DNA from: Thermoplasmata archaeon
Lineage (GTDB): Archaea; Thermoplasmatota; Thermoplasmata; Thermoplasmatales; Thermoplasmataceae
Reading direction: 5' to 3'
NCBI GenBank assembly: GCA_021806345.1
Contig: JAJZXP010000466.1
Span: forward strand, 1 to 5,978
Length of the DNA: 5,978 nucleotides
Shown here: positions 1-5,814 of the stretch, in pieces
Layout of the letters: every line of letters begins with the position of its first letter
Numbering within the stretch: the first letter of the stretch is position 1
Made by a program: the position numbers and the translations under genes
The notes under the pieces: model-generated
Database searches by the model: none
Told to the model about the DNA's origin: nothing
Seen by the model: only the letters and a program-made list of their open reading frames with translations

Positions 1-702
1 CCATCCCTTCGGTATACTTCCCAGTTCAGAATCCACCATCTCACCTCCACTTGACTTATATGGCTTTCCCTCTTCATTTGGGAACTCAAAGTCAATGAAC
101 CAGTGCTTGAATATGGCCTGTGCAATGCCTTCAAGGGTTTTGTTCATCTTTTCGGTCAGCTCTATTTTTGAGTCAAGATCTGATAGGATTTTGGCTATGG
201 CTTTTTGCTCTTGTATTGAGGGTAATTGTATATATTCCTCCCCCAATATTTTTGTTGTTAAACTTCCCCTTATGCTATGGTCATCAGAAATTTGGCGAAG
301 CCTCTCATATTTCATAGCTAAAGCATAGAAAAGGAATTTTGAATCTAGCTTGTCTTCCATTGGAAAAAGCGCTATCACGGATTGATTAATATAAGTATCA
401 ATCAAAAGGTAGGAAACTTGACCCCTAGTATGACCCTGCCCCGCCGACGCAATAACAGAGCTTCCGGCTCTTGCTAGTCTTGTACTAGAATTCTGAACAC
501 CCAGTTCTGTTATTGAATTTTTTGTTTCCTTAATGAATCTGCTTCGTGTTTCTCCAGAAGAAAGCCACGGGATTGGGCCGCCCCAATATTCTCTTTTATT
601 AGTATTTGGAGTGCCTCCACTAAAAATATGAGAACAAACTTCCTTAATCTTTACCTTCTCCCAAATGTTTAATTTTTCTATTTTACCACTATAATTGTCC
701 AT
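1..702 (-). CDS. hsdS: Type I restriction-modification specificity subunit HsdS, N-terminal half (cut by left edge)
   Basis: This is the DNA-recognition subunit of a type I restriction-modification enzyme; it pairs with HsdM and sets the methylated target. The visible 234 codons run open to the window edge, against roughly 400-450 residues for a whole HsdS. The first target-recognition domain begins with the classic FSGGTP (27-32) and YWGGPIPW (39-46) signatures. The central conserved spacer follows with LPSIQEQKAIAKIL (160-173), a helical stretch, then IFKHWFIDFEFP (197-208). ELGSIPKGW (226-234) is the usual entry into the second recognition domain, so the cut falls at its very start. ATG at 702 is preferred; an in-frame TTG at 735 overlaps the gene before and has no Shine-Dalgarno. 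It lies 22 bases after the 261-codon gene and should share its transcript. Base composition is lower in the first domain than in the spacer region, which suggests domain exchange. Family assignment is confident. Confidence 0.95.
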   Translation of the reverse strand, partial: MDNYSGKIEKLNIWEKVKIKEVCSHIFSGGTPNTNKREYWGGPIPWLSSGETRSRFIKETKNSITELGVQNSSTRLARAGSSVIASAGQGHTRGQVSYLLIDTYINQSVIALFPMEDKLDSKFLFYALAMKYERLRQISDDHSIRGSLTTKILGEEYIQLPSIQEQKAIAKILSDLDSKIELTEKMNKTLEGIAQAIFKHWFIDFEFPNEEGKPYKSSGGEMVDSELGSIPKGW

Positions 703-724
703 AAGCTCAACTCTATTGAGGATA

Positions 725-1510
725 TTATTCCCCAATTATGACCATTAGAATATTATGTAAAGCCCATAAGATTTTAGCTGATACTACAAGTTTAGCGTAA
801 ACGCCCTCAGCTTGAACTAAAGAATTATGAACGGATTCATAATTAAATAATTTATTTGCAGGATAGTCGAGTGAAAGTTTTTCAACGTTAGATGCAATTC
901 TATTGCTAAATTCCTCATCTATTTTTTTAAAATCATTAACTCTGCTTGTGTATAAATCTTTCAGATTTTTTCCTAATATCGATTCTTTTCTCTCATTTCT
1001 TTCAGAAAACTGACAGAATACTTTTTGTCCATCTTGATATGTTATGTAGTGTTGTTTGCGATCAGTGGGTTGATAATCCTTGCAATCTTCTAATGGAATT
1101 AGCCTTGAATGGTCAATTACTTTACCATCCAGAAAGGCCTTGTTGAAAATTGCGATGTCTGTACATTCCGGAGCGACATAATAAGTATCTTTTTCAGTTT
1201 TAGATAATTCTCTGAGTATCCTATGCTGATTATTATTAAATGCCCTATGCAATTTAATCCTGTAGTAAGGGCCTGAATAAGGTCCTTCTTTTATATATTT
1301 AGAATTTGAACTCTTCAAAAGCTCACTGGTTTTAAATTGGTAGTAAAAGGTTTTTCCTTTTAATGGAAGCTTAGCGTCGTATCCTAATTTTTTTTCATTG
1401 TACAAACTAGGCAGAATAGGAATAGAGACAACGCTTCCCCAGTTTTTGCTTGTCTGCTCATATAGGAATGCATAGCCAAAAGTGAATTCCGAAATGCCTA
1501 AATCTGCCAT
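725..1510 (-). CDS. Uncharacterised protein inside the hsdM-hsdS operon, candidate PD-(D/E)xK-type nuclease
   Basis: I do not recognise a named family. The 261-residue protein has an N-terminal alpha/beta part (1 to about 120) and a more helical, charged C-terminal part. Seen directly: GYDAKL (43-48, D45) followed by a beta-like run ending YYQFKTSE (56-63), with E18 in the preceding helix. The spacing E...D...QxK (E18, D45, Q58-x-K60) matches PD-(D/E)xK nucleases, where Q in place of E is known, for example in Mrr. Then come GPYYRIKL (80-87) and YYVAPE (110-115). Residues 237-260 are hydrophobic and may be a packing helix. Its ATG overlaps the hsdM end by 13 bases, with a good Shine-Dalgarno at 1516-1522, so it is translationally tied to hsdM. 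A role as nuclease or accessory of the methyltransferase is inference from motif and place. Base composition is clearly lower than in hsdM, which suggests separate ancestry. Confidence 0.85.
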   Translation of the reverse strand: MADLGISEFTFGYAFLYEQTSKNWGSVVSIPILPSLYNEKKLGYDAKLPLKGKTFYYQFKTSELLKSSNSKYIKEGPYSGPYYRIKLHRAFNNNQHRILRELSKTEKDTYYVAPECTDIAIFNKAFLDGKVIDHSRLIPLEDCKDYQPTDRKQHYITYQDGQKVFCQFSERNERKESILGKNLKDLYTSRVNDFKKIDEEFSNRIASNVEKLSLDYPANKLFNYESVHNSLVQAEGVYAKLVVSAKILWALHNILMVIIGE

Positions 1511-3021
1511 CCTATCCTCTCCAGATTCTTCTTTATCTCTTCATCCAGTTTAGCACCTTCTTCCATTTCCTGTTTCAGTTCTGAGACAAGCTTCTGCATC
1601 TTTTCTTCAAATTGCTCGGCATCCTCTTCCTCTTCTTCTGTACCCACATATCTTCCAGGAGTTAGAACATAGTTGTTGTTCCTTATTTCCTCTAAATCAG
1701 AGGATTTGCATAATCCCGGAACATCCTCATAATTGCCCAATTCGCCCCTCCATGCATGATATATTGATGATATCTTTTTTATGTCATCATTGGTGAATAC
1801 CCTGTGCCTTCTATCGATCATAGTTCCCATGTTCCTGGTATCTATGAATAATGTTTTTCCTTTTCTATCCCGGAACTTATTGTTCCTCTTATCCTTTGTA
1901 ATAAACCATAAACATGCAGGTATGCCTGTATTGAAGAAAAGTTGGGGAGGAAGCGCAACCATGCAGTCAACAAGATCTGATTCAATTATATTTTTCCTTA
2001 TCTCACCCTCACTGGATGTATTTGAGCTCATGGAACCGTTGGCAAGGACAAATCCTGTTATACCTGTGGGCGATAGATGGTGTATGAAATGCTGAACCCA
2101 TGCGAAGTTTGCATTCCCCTCAGGAGGTGTTCCATATTTCCATCTAACATCATTCCTCAGGAGATCGCCATTCCAGTCTGAATCGTTGAATGGTGGATTT
2201 GCGAGGATGAAATCAGCTCTTAGATCCTTATGAAGGTCATTATGCAGGCTGTCACCCCATTTGACCTCATCTGAATCTATATTCCTTATAGCAAGGTTCA
2301 TCTTGCATAGCTTCCATGTTGTCTGGTTGGATTCCTGCCCGAATATGTGTATATCATCTATCCTTCCCTGATGCGCCTCTATAAACTTCTCGCTCTGAAC
2401 AAACATGCCTCCTGAACCGCAGCACGGGTCAAAGACCCTTCCCTTGTATGGTTCAATCATTTCGACTAATAACTGTACTATTGATTTAGGGGTATAGAAC
2501 TGCCCTCCCCTCTTTCCCTCTGCATCTGCAAACTGCCCAAGGAAGTATTCATAAACCCTTCCAAGAAGGTCCTTGCTCCTGGCCTCACTGGTACCAAGGG
2601 TTATGCCTCCTATGAGATCTATGAGCTCACCGAGCCTCTGCTTGTCCAGTGCAGGCCTTGAATAATTGGTTGGAAGCACTCCCTTTAATGATGGATTGTC
2701 CCTCTCTATGGATTCCATGGCATCATCAATCAATTTACCTATTGTTGGCTGCTTGGCATTCCTCTGGATGTAATCCCACCTAGCATCAGGTGGAACCCAG
2801 AATATATTCCTTGCAGTGTATTCATCACGATCCTCTGGATCCGAAAAATGCTCTTTGTCATTTTCTAATTCATTATATATCTCGGAAAAAGAATCAGAAA
2901 CATATTTAAGGAATATAAGGCCTAGAACAACATGTTTGTACTCTGCAGCATCCATGTTGCTTCTCAATTTATCGGCTGAAGACCAGAGTCTCTTTTCAAG
3001 GTCGGAATCTGGATTATTCAT
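1498..3021 (-). CDS. hsdM: Type I restriction-modification DNA methyltransferase subunit HsdM (adenine-N6)
   Basis: This is the modification subunit that transfers a methyl group from S-adenosylmethionine to adenine N6, working in a complex with HsdS. Numbered from the ATG at 3021 (507 residues, a normal HsdM length): the N-terminal HsdM helical domain starts with LEKRLW (8-13) and the [16 protein letters not shown] block (25-40). The catalytic domain carries GGQFYTP (172-178), the SAM-binding DPCCGSGG (198-205) and the catalytic NPPF (275-278). The C-terminus holds an acidic run EEEEED (462-467) and a charged coiled-coil-like tail. All key motifs are intact. The frame can be extended to an ATG at 3042, but that codon sits next to the TATA box, and the box is spaced for a leaderless start at 3021; family members also start close to LEKxLW. 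It overlaps the following gene by 13 bases and has its own promoter, 45 bases after the HEPN-like gene. Confidence 0.97.
   Translation of the reverse strand: MNNPDSDLEKRLWSSADKLRSNMDAAEYKHVVLGLIFLKYVSDSFSEIYNELENDKEHFSDPEDRDEYTARNIFWVPPDARWDYIQRNAKQPTIGKLIDDAMESIERDNPSLKGVLPTNYSRPALDKQRLGELIDLIGGITLGTSEARSKDLLGRVYEYFLGQFADAEGKRGGQFYTPKSIVQLLVEMIEPYKGRVFDPCCGSGGMFVQSEKFIEAHQGRIDDIHIFGQESNQTTWKLCKMNLAIRNIDSDEVKWGDSLHNDLHKDLRADFILANPPFNDSDWNGDLLRNDVRWKYGTPPEGNANFAWVQHFIHHLSPTGITGFVLANGSMSSNTSSEGEIRKNIIESDLVDCMVALPPQLFFNTGIPACLWFITKDKRNNKFRDRKGKTLFIDTRNMGTMIDRRHRVFTNDDIKKISSIYHAWRGELGNYEDVPGLCKSSDLEEIRNNNYVLTPGRYVGTEEEEEDAEQFEEKMQKLVSELKQEMEEGAKLDEEIKKNLERIGWQI
1516..1522 (-). promoter_or_regulatory. 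Shine-Dalgarno for the gene between hsdM and hsdS
   Basis: GGAGAGG on the minus strand ends five bases before the ATG at 1510 and lies within the last codons of hsdM. It fixes the start of the 261-residue gene and shows that the gene is translated from the hsdM message, in contrast to the leaderless genes elsewhere in the window. Confidence 0.75.
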
Positions 3022-3042
3022 AAGGGTAATTGATTTTAGCAT

Positions 3043-3059
3043 GTATAAATTTTTGGTTT
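3043..3059 (-). promoter_or_regulatory. Archaeal promoter (BRE/TATA) of hsdM
   Basis: On the minus strand AAACCAAAAATTTATAC reads as an A-rich B-recognition element plus TATA box. The TATA centre is about 25 bases before the ATG at 3021, so transcription should begin at or next to that ATG (leaderless). This argues against the longer hsdM frame from 3042. The element starts seven bases after the stop of the HEPN-like gene, so hsdM can be expressed alone. Confidence 0.6.
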
Positions 3060-3066
3060 GTGTATA

Positions 3067-4506
3067 CTATTCGATGCCTGTTCTATTTCTTATTGTATAC
3101 TCTGAAATCTGATGGCATTTGATTTCTTCATCTGTCTGTATATCCTCACCTCTATGATACAGCCCATTTCTTACATCTTTAAGTTCAGTTATTGAGTTGT
3201 AAATTTCTTCATCAATTATTCTACCTAAAAATAAGTCTTCTATTACGTAATCTATGCTCCAGTGTTTAATCTTTTTAAGCCGTTTTCCCTCAACACCGTG
3301 AGTTTTTAAGTAATTTTCCCATTCGATACGTAGACCACGTTCTATTATAAGCCAATCAAACAGAAAAGCTTCCTTATATCTGCCTTCCCTGATATATTGG
3401 CTGGCATGTGCAAAGAAGACTATAAAATCACTAGTAACAGTATCCTTCGTTGCTATTTCAGCAGTTGTTAGTATATTCAGCAGATCGTGTACAGTTATCT
3501 GTTTATAGGCATTTATCATATCCTCAGTGATAACGTCCATCTGTAATTTGGCCTGCCATGACCTGGTAATTGATGCTGGATGAGTTTGGCTTCTCATGTC
3601 ACCTTCATCTCTTGTAACCCCCGTCTCTCCAATATCAGCATCGGAAATTATATCAAAACTATATCCAATTAGAAGAGCAGTTCCGATTATTTCGTTCATA
3701 TAACGTAGATATTGTTGTTTATCTTTAGCTTCAATGAAAAAGAACCCCTTCTGATTGAATGAGACCAATTTTTCTTTATACATAGAAGTTTGGGTAACCG
3801 GTAAAACAAATTTACCATTAACTTTGGAACTGAAATCAAAGACAGGTTTTTCGCCGATCCATATAGGAGGATAAAAATATGTAGAATAACCTGCTACTAT
3901 CTCCTCTTTCCTTGTCTGTGATTTTGGTATTTCAAGTGTCTTCTCTTCTTTGCTTTTCTGATCGGCTACGGCTGCTTTAATTATATCGCTTATGATTGTT
4001 TCAGGATCTACATTTATAATGTCCCTGTACATAATCCAGAAAAAACCGTTCATCGGCATAATTGATTTACTTCCTACAAAATGATCCTCCGGTATCTTAA
4101 ACTCTGGCGTTAATTGATTTATATTTCTAGATGCCTGAATTAGCTGTGACTCAATAAACATTCGCAAGCTTATCTGTTCAGTTTGGGGGTAGGCGTTATC
4201 TGTGAACATTTTATTCATACCTTCATCAGATAGAATCATTTCTGCAATTTGATTAAACTCATCTTGGTTTATAGGTCTGTAACATTGTATATCCTTATCT
4301 GGGAGATCTGGATCTTTCCTTAACCATAAAAAAGTGAATTTTTGATTAGGTATCACTATCACTATAATCTGGCATGGTGGATTAAAATTATCTAGGTTGG
4401 AGATGTGCTTACGAGTCTCTTCAGGAAGGTTTTGGTACCTCTTTCTATACTCATCTATAAAGTTTATAATCCAGTTTTTACACTTTTCATGTGGCCCATC
4501 ATCCAT
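3067..4506 (-). CDS. Large protein with C-terminal HEPN-like domain (RNxxxH motif), putative RNase or defence effector
   Basis: The overall family is not recognised. Numbered from the ATG at 4506 (479 residues), the C-terminal 110 residues or so look like a HEPN domain. A first helix region carries YKEAF (377-381) and IIERGL (387-392), and a late helix carries VRNGLYHRG, giving R446-N447-x3-H451, encoded at 3154-3171. RNx3-6H is the catalytic signature of HEPN ribonucleases found in toxin-antitoxin, abortive infection and CRISPR effectors. The N-terminal 350 residues are mixed alpha/beta, with strands such as QIIVIVIP and a GFFFIEA segment, and no motif I can name; they could be a sensor. No signal peptide or membrane segment is seen. 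A GTG at 4527 would add seven residues but lies inside the promoter; the TATA box fits a leaderless ATG at 4506. It sits directly upstream of hsdM in the same direction. The ribonuclease role is inference from one motif and context. Confidence 0.85.
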   Translation of the reverse strand: MDDGPHEKCKNWIINFIDEYRKRYQNLPEETRKHISNLDNFNPPCQIIVIVIPNQKFTFLWLRKDPDLPDKDIQCYRPINQDEFNQIAEMILSDEGMNKMFTDNAYPQTEQISLRMFIESQLIQASRNINQLTPEFKIPEDHFVGSKSIMPMNGFFWIMYRDIINVDPETIISDIIKAAVADQKSKEEKTLEIPKSQTRKEEIVAGYSTYFYPPIWIGEKPVFDFSSKVNGKFVLPVTQTSMYKEKLVSFNQKGFFFIEAKDKQQYLRYMNEIIGTALLIGYSFDIISDADIGETGVTRDEGDMRSQTHPASITRSWQAKLQMDVITEDMINAYKQITVHDLLNILTTAEIATKDTVTSDFIVFFAHASQYIREGRYKEAFLFDWLIIERGLRIEWENYLKTHGVEGKRLKKIKHWSIDYVIEDLFLGRIIDEEIYNSITELKDVRNGLYHRGEDIQTDEEIKCHQISEYTIRNRTGIE

Positions 4507-4527
4507 ATCCTTAAATTTTAAGCACAC

Positions 4528-4541
4528 TTATATTAATTTCC
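4528..4541 (-). promoter_or_regulatory. Archaeal promoter (BRE/TATA) of the HEPN-like gene
   Basis: On the minus strand GGAAATTAATATAA gives a purine-rich B-recognition element followed at once by a TATA box. The TATA core begins 26 bases before the ATG at 4506. The spacing fits a leaderless message starting at 4506 and places the alternative GTG at 4527 inside the promoter. Confidence 0.65.
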
Positions 4542-4610
4542 TTAGTTTATTCATAAATCATTTTTATTCAATTTTACAATGCAACCCTGATAATTTCAGA
4601 AATAAAGGAC

Positions 4611-4820
4611 TTGCCAAGGGGACTCTGGGGGCTAGATGATCACGGGCAGACATGGGAGCTTATGTTCTTGCTTAAAGATCTTGTAACAGTTGGAAAAACT
4701 AAACGTACATTTTTTAGTGAATTAGGTTACTCGGAAAACGACAAACTTCAGGGTAATAGGAGGATAACAGACACATTCTTTTCTAAATATAATTCAATAG
4801 AAAACCTCCTTAATTCTTGA
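4611..4820 (+). CDS. Small ORF of unknown function, possibly a 5'-truncated gene remnant
   Basis: The frame is open from 4557 to the stop at 4818-4820, yet the only usual start codon is TTG at 4611, giving 69 residues. The peptide reads like true coding sequence rather than noise: LPRGLWGLDDHGQTWEL at the start, then KTKRTFFSELGY and GNRRITDTFFSKY, with mixed charge and no low-complexity runs. Its first part is also richer in G+C (30 of 60 bases at 4621-4680) than the surrounding spacer. Against an intact gene, no TATA box lies about 25 bases before the TTG, and the purine run AAAGGA ends only one base before it, too close for a ribosome binding site. In-frame codons upstream (residues such as IISEIKD) continue the protein-like character, so the start may have been lost. 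It could be the tail of a helix-turn-helix or mobile-element protein, but I cannot name a family. Confidence 0.4.
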   Translation: MPRGLWGLDDHGQTWELMFLLKDLVTVGKTKRTFFSELGYSENDKLQGNRRITDTFFSKYNSIENLLNS

Positions 4821-4874
4821 GCGTTGCTATAAACTTCATTTATTGTATAACAAATTAGATTATTAGGGATATAG

Positions 4875-4883
4875 TATAAATAT
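4875..4883 (+). promoter_or_regulatory. Orphan TATA-like box
   Basis: TATAAATAT preceded by GGGATATAG would start transcription near 4901, but no gene begins there; the nearest ATG (4890) opens only a seven-codon frame. It could give a longer leader for the winged-helix gene or a short RNA through the hairpin at 4910-4931. In AT-rich DNA it may also be chance. Confidence 0.3.
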
Positions 4884-4909
4884 TCAGGATGAAAACGCAC
4901 TTAACTGAA

Positions 4910-4931
4910 TAATAAGGCCATTGCCTTATTA
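4910..4931. repeat. Perfect inverted repeat, 9-bp arms with 4-base loop
   Basis: TAATAAGGC and GCCTTATTA flank a CATT loop. The match is perfect over nine pairs. No T-run follows on either strand, so a terminator of bacterial type is unlikely. It may be a protein-binding dyad or an RNA hairpin. It lies about 80 bases before the winged-helix start codon. Confidence 0.75.
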
Positions 4932-4955
4932 GAACATAGTTGATGAATGAAATAA

Positions 4956-4973
4956 AAACCAATGGTTTATATT
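4956..4973 (+). promoter_or_regulatory. Promoter of the winged-helix gene with overlapping dyad
   Basis: TTTATATT (4966-4973) is the TATA box, about 29 bases before the ATG at 4999. Overlapping its upstream edge is a dyad, AAACCA-A-TGGTTT (4956-4968, six-base arms around one base). A regulator bound here would block TBP/TFB access. Confidence 0.6.
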
Positions 4974-4985
4974 TTTTACATTTAT

Positions 4986-5003
4986 ACCATTTACGTAAAT
5001 GGT
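4986..5003. promoter_or_regulatory. Perfect 18-bp palindrome over the winged-helix gene start, probable operator
   Basis: ACCATTTACGTAAATGGT is a perfect palindrome that includes the ATG at 4999 and the expected transcription start. Its ACCA...TGGT ends are shared with the dyad at 4956-4968, and the two centres lie about 32 bases apart, near three helical turns. This fits autorepression by the encoded dimeric winged-helix protein. Confidence 0.65.
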
Positions 5004-5385
5004 GGACCCATTAGATATTAGGCACGGTAATAAAATCCTCTTATTCGTACTTCAAAAGGGTGAAATCAAAAAAACGGATCTATTAGAAATTATGAGTTCT
5101 TCTGATTCCCTTAGCAGAAGTTTGCAGGATCTTATTAATGCTGGCCTTATTGAATCCGAAACTATAGTGCTTGGGCGTAAGGTCATTCTCACAAAATTAA
5201 CTCCACTGGGGAAAAAGGTTGCTGAACAATTGAAAAAGGCAAGTGACATATTAGATGAATATAGGGAAAGAGAAAAAATACAAAACTCTGTCAGAAATAG
5301 CAATAAAGACAAATGCCCTATATGTGGATTTGAAAATCCCGAAAGTGCAAAATTCTGTATGAACTGTGGGAAGAAGATTGAATGA
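4999..5385 (+). CDS. Winged helix-turn-helix transcriptional regulator with C-terminal zinc ribbon
   Basis: This is a 128-residue predicted DNA-binding regulator. Residues 1-80 form a MarR/ArsR-like winged helix: ILLFVLQKGEIKKTDLLE opens the fold, SDSLSRSLQDLINAGL (35-50) is the likely recognition helix, and the strands around ETIVLGRKVILTKLT (54-68) form the wing. LTPLGKKVAEQL is the usual following helix, and a charged helix to about 100 may serve dimer formation. The end holds a zinc ribbon with C106-x2-C109 and C120-x2-C123, in CPICG and CMNCG. The build is common in archaea. The ATG lies about 29 bases after the TATA centre, giving a near leaderless message. A perfect 18-bp palindrome covers the start codon and a second dyad touches the TATA box, so autoregulation is a fair inference. 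Regulated targets are unknown; the nearby hsd operon or recombinase are possible. Confidence 0.88.
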   Translation: MVDPLDIRHGNKILLFVLQKGEIKKTDLLEIMSSSDSLSRSLQDLINAGLIESETIVLGRKVILTKLTPLGKKVAEQLKKASDILDEYREREKIQNSVRNSNKDKCPICGFENPESAKFCMNCGKKIE

Positions 5386-5445
5386 AAGTGATAAGTGTAT
5401 TTTCTAATTAAGCCACTTTGACCTGGTAAAATCGATGAGACTAGG

Positions 5446-5450
5446 TTTTT
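5446..5450 (+). terminator. T-run after the winged-helix gene, possible terminator
   Basis: Five T bases on the plus strand about 60 bases after the winged-helix stop, in the short space between convergent genes. Archaeal RNA polymerase ends at T-rich tracts, but this one is short and the call is weak. Confidence 0.25.
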
Positions 5451-5458
5451 ATTCAGAG

Positions 5459-5692
5459 TCATTTGAATGAAGAAATTAGATCTTCAATATCATCAATCTT
5501 CCAGATTACGAGAGCAATGGGGACTAATAAAAATAATAGTATAATTAGGGGGGCAACAGATGAAAAACCCATATTGTTTGCTGTTTGCAAAGTGCTTGTC
5601 CACTCCGGAAGCAAAATTCCAAAATATGCCGGACCACTAATTAATCCTACAGCCAATAACCATATTATGCTTCTAAATATCTTATTATCCAT
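5459..5692 (-). CDS. Small two-helix membrane protein of unknown function
   Basis: A 77-residue hydrophobic protein with two predicted membrane helices: about residues 7-29 (IIWLLAVGLISGPAYFGILL within it) and 45-65 (APLIILLFLLVPIALVIW within it), joined by a polar loop. The tail is short and acidic (KIDDIEDLISSFK), which by the positive-inside tendency is ambiguous but allows both ends in the cytoplasm. The ATG at 5692 has a TATA-like TTTAAATA centred about 24 bases before it and no ribosome binding site, matching a leaderless start. It is convergent with the winged-helix gene, their stops 73 bases apart. No named family is recognised. The opposite strand is also open here but gives a less protein-like product and lacks a promoter. 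Possible roles include a small membrane toxin or a helper of an integrated element, both speculative. Confidence 0.65.
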   Translation of the reverse strand: MDNKIFRSIIWLLAVGLISGPAYFGILLPEWTSTLQTANNMGFSSVAPLIILLFLLVPIALVIWKIDDIEDLISSFK

Positions 5693-5712
5693 ATGTTTTT
5701 AAGCTATTCATA

Positions 5713-5720
5713 TATTTAAA
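5713..5720 (-). promoter_or_regulatory. TATA box of the small membrane protein gene
   Basis: TTTAAATA on the minus strand is centred about 24 bases before the ATG at 5692, as expected for a leaderless archaeal gene. The upstream flank (ATATATG) is not a strong B-recognition element, so the call is moderate. Confidence 0.45.
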
Positions 5721-5743
5721 CATATATATGCTGAAAAGTTGAT

Positions 5744-5769
5744 AAAAAACTAGGCATTTATGTGTAAAA
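5744..5769 (-). terminator. T-rich tracts after the recombinase gene, possible terminator
   Basis: On the minus strand, two T-runs of five to six bases fall 45-75 bases after the recombinase stop and before the membrane protein promoter. They could end the recombinase message. No hairpin precedes them. Confidence 0.3.
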
Positions 5770-5814
5770 ATAATTTCTCATTTTGTATCCAAATTCTTAA
5801 TAATTTATGATAAG

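Larger units (their letters stand above)
4507..4998. other. Long, mostly non-coding stretch between divergent genes
   Basis: About 490 bases lie between the divergent HEPN-like gene and the winged-helix gene. Apart from the doubtful small frame ending at 4820, I see the HEPN promoter at its left end, an orphan TATA-like box at 4875-4883, a perfect hairpin-forming repeat at 4910-4931, and the promoter and operators of the winged-helix gene at its right end. No tRNA, CRISPR repeat or insertion-sequence ends were found. Confidence 0.6.

Noticed and set aside
95..328. Plus-strand frame opposite hsdS
   Set aside because: It is antisense to the conserved HsdS spacer, which is strongly supported by family motifs.
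1781..2095. Plus-strand frame of 104 codons
   Set aside because: It lies wholly antisense to the conserved catalytic part of hsdM and shows no domain.
2816..3112. Plus-strand frame of 98 codons across the hsdM promoter
   Set aside because: Antisense to the HsdM N-terminal domain and to the HEPN-like gene end; no sign of a real protein.
4397..4639. Plus-strand frame of 80 codons
   Set aside because: It runs antisense through the start and promoter of the HEPN-like gene, and its end overlaps a more protein-like frame.
4910..4931. Hairpin as a rho-independent terminator
   Set aside because: No T-run follows on either strand and no gene ends close by; archaea do not usually rely on such hairpins.
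5052..5462. A 136-codon minus-strand frame opposite the winged-helix gene
   Set aside because: The plus-strand product has a clear winged helix and four zinc-ribbon cysteines plus a promoter; the opposite frame has no family features and is a shadow.
5463..5702. Plus-strand frame opposite the small membrane gene
   Set aside because: The minus strand gives two clean membrane helices and has a well-placed TATA box; this strand has neither.
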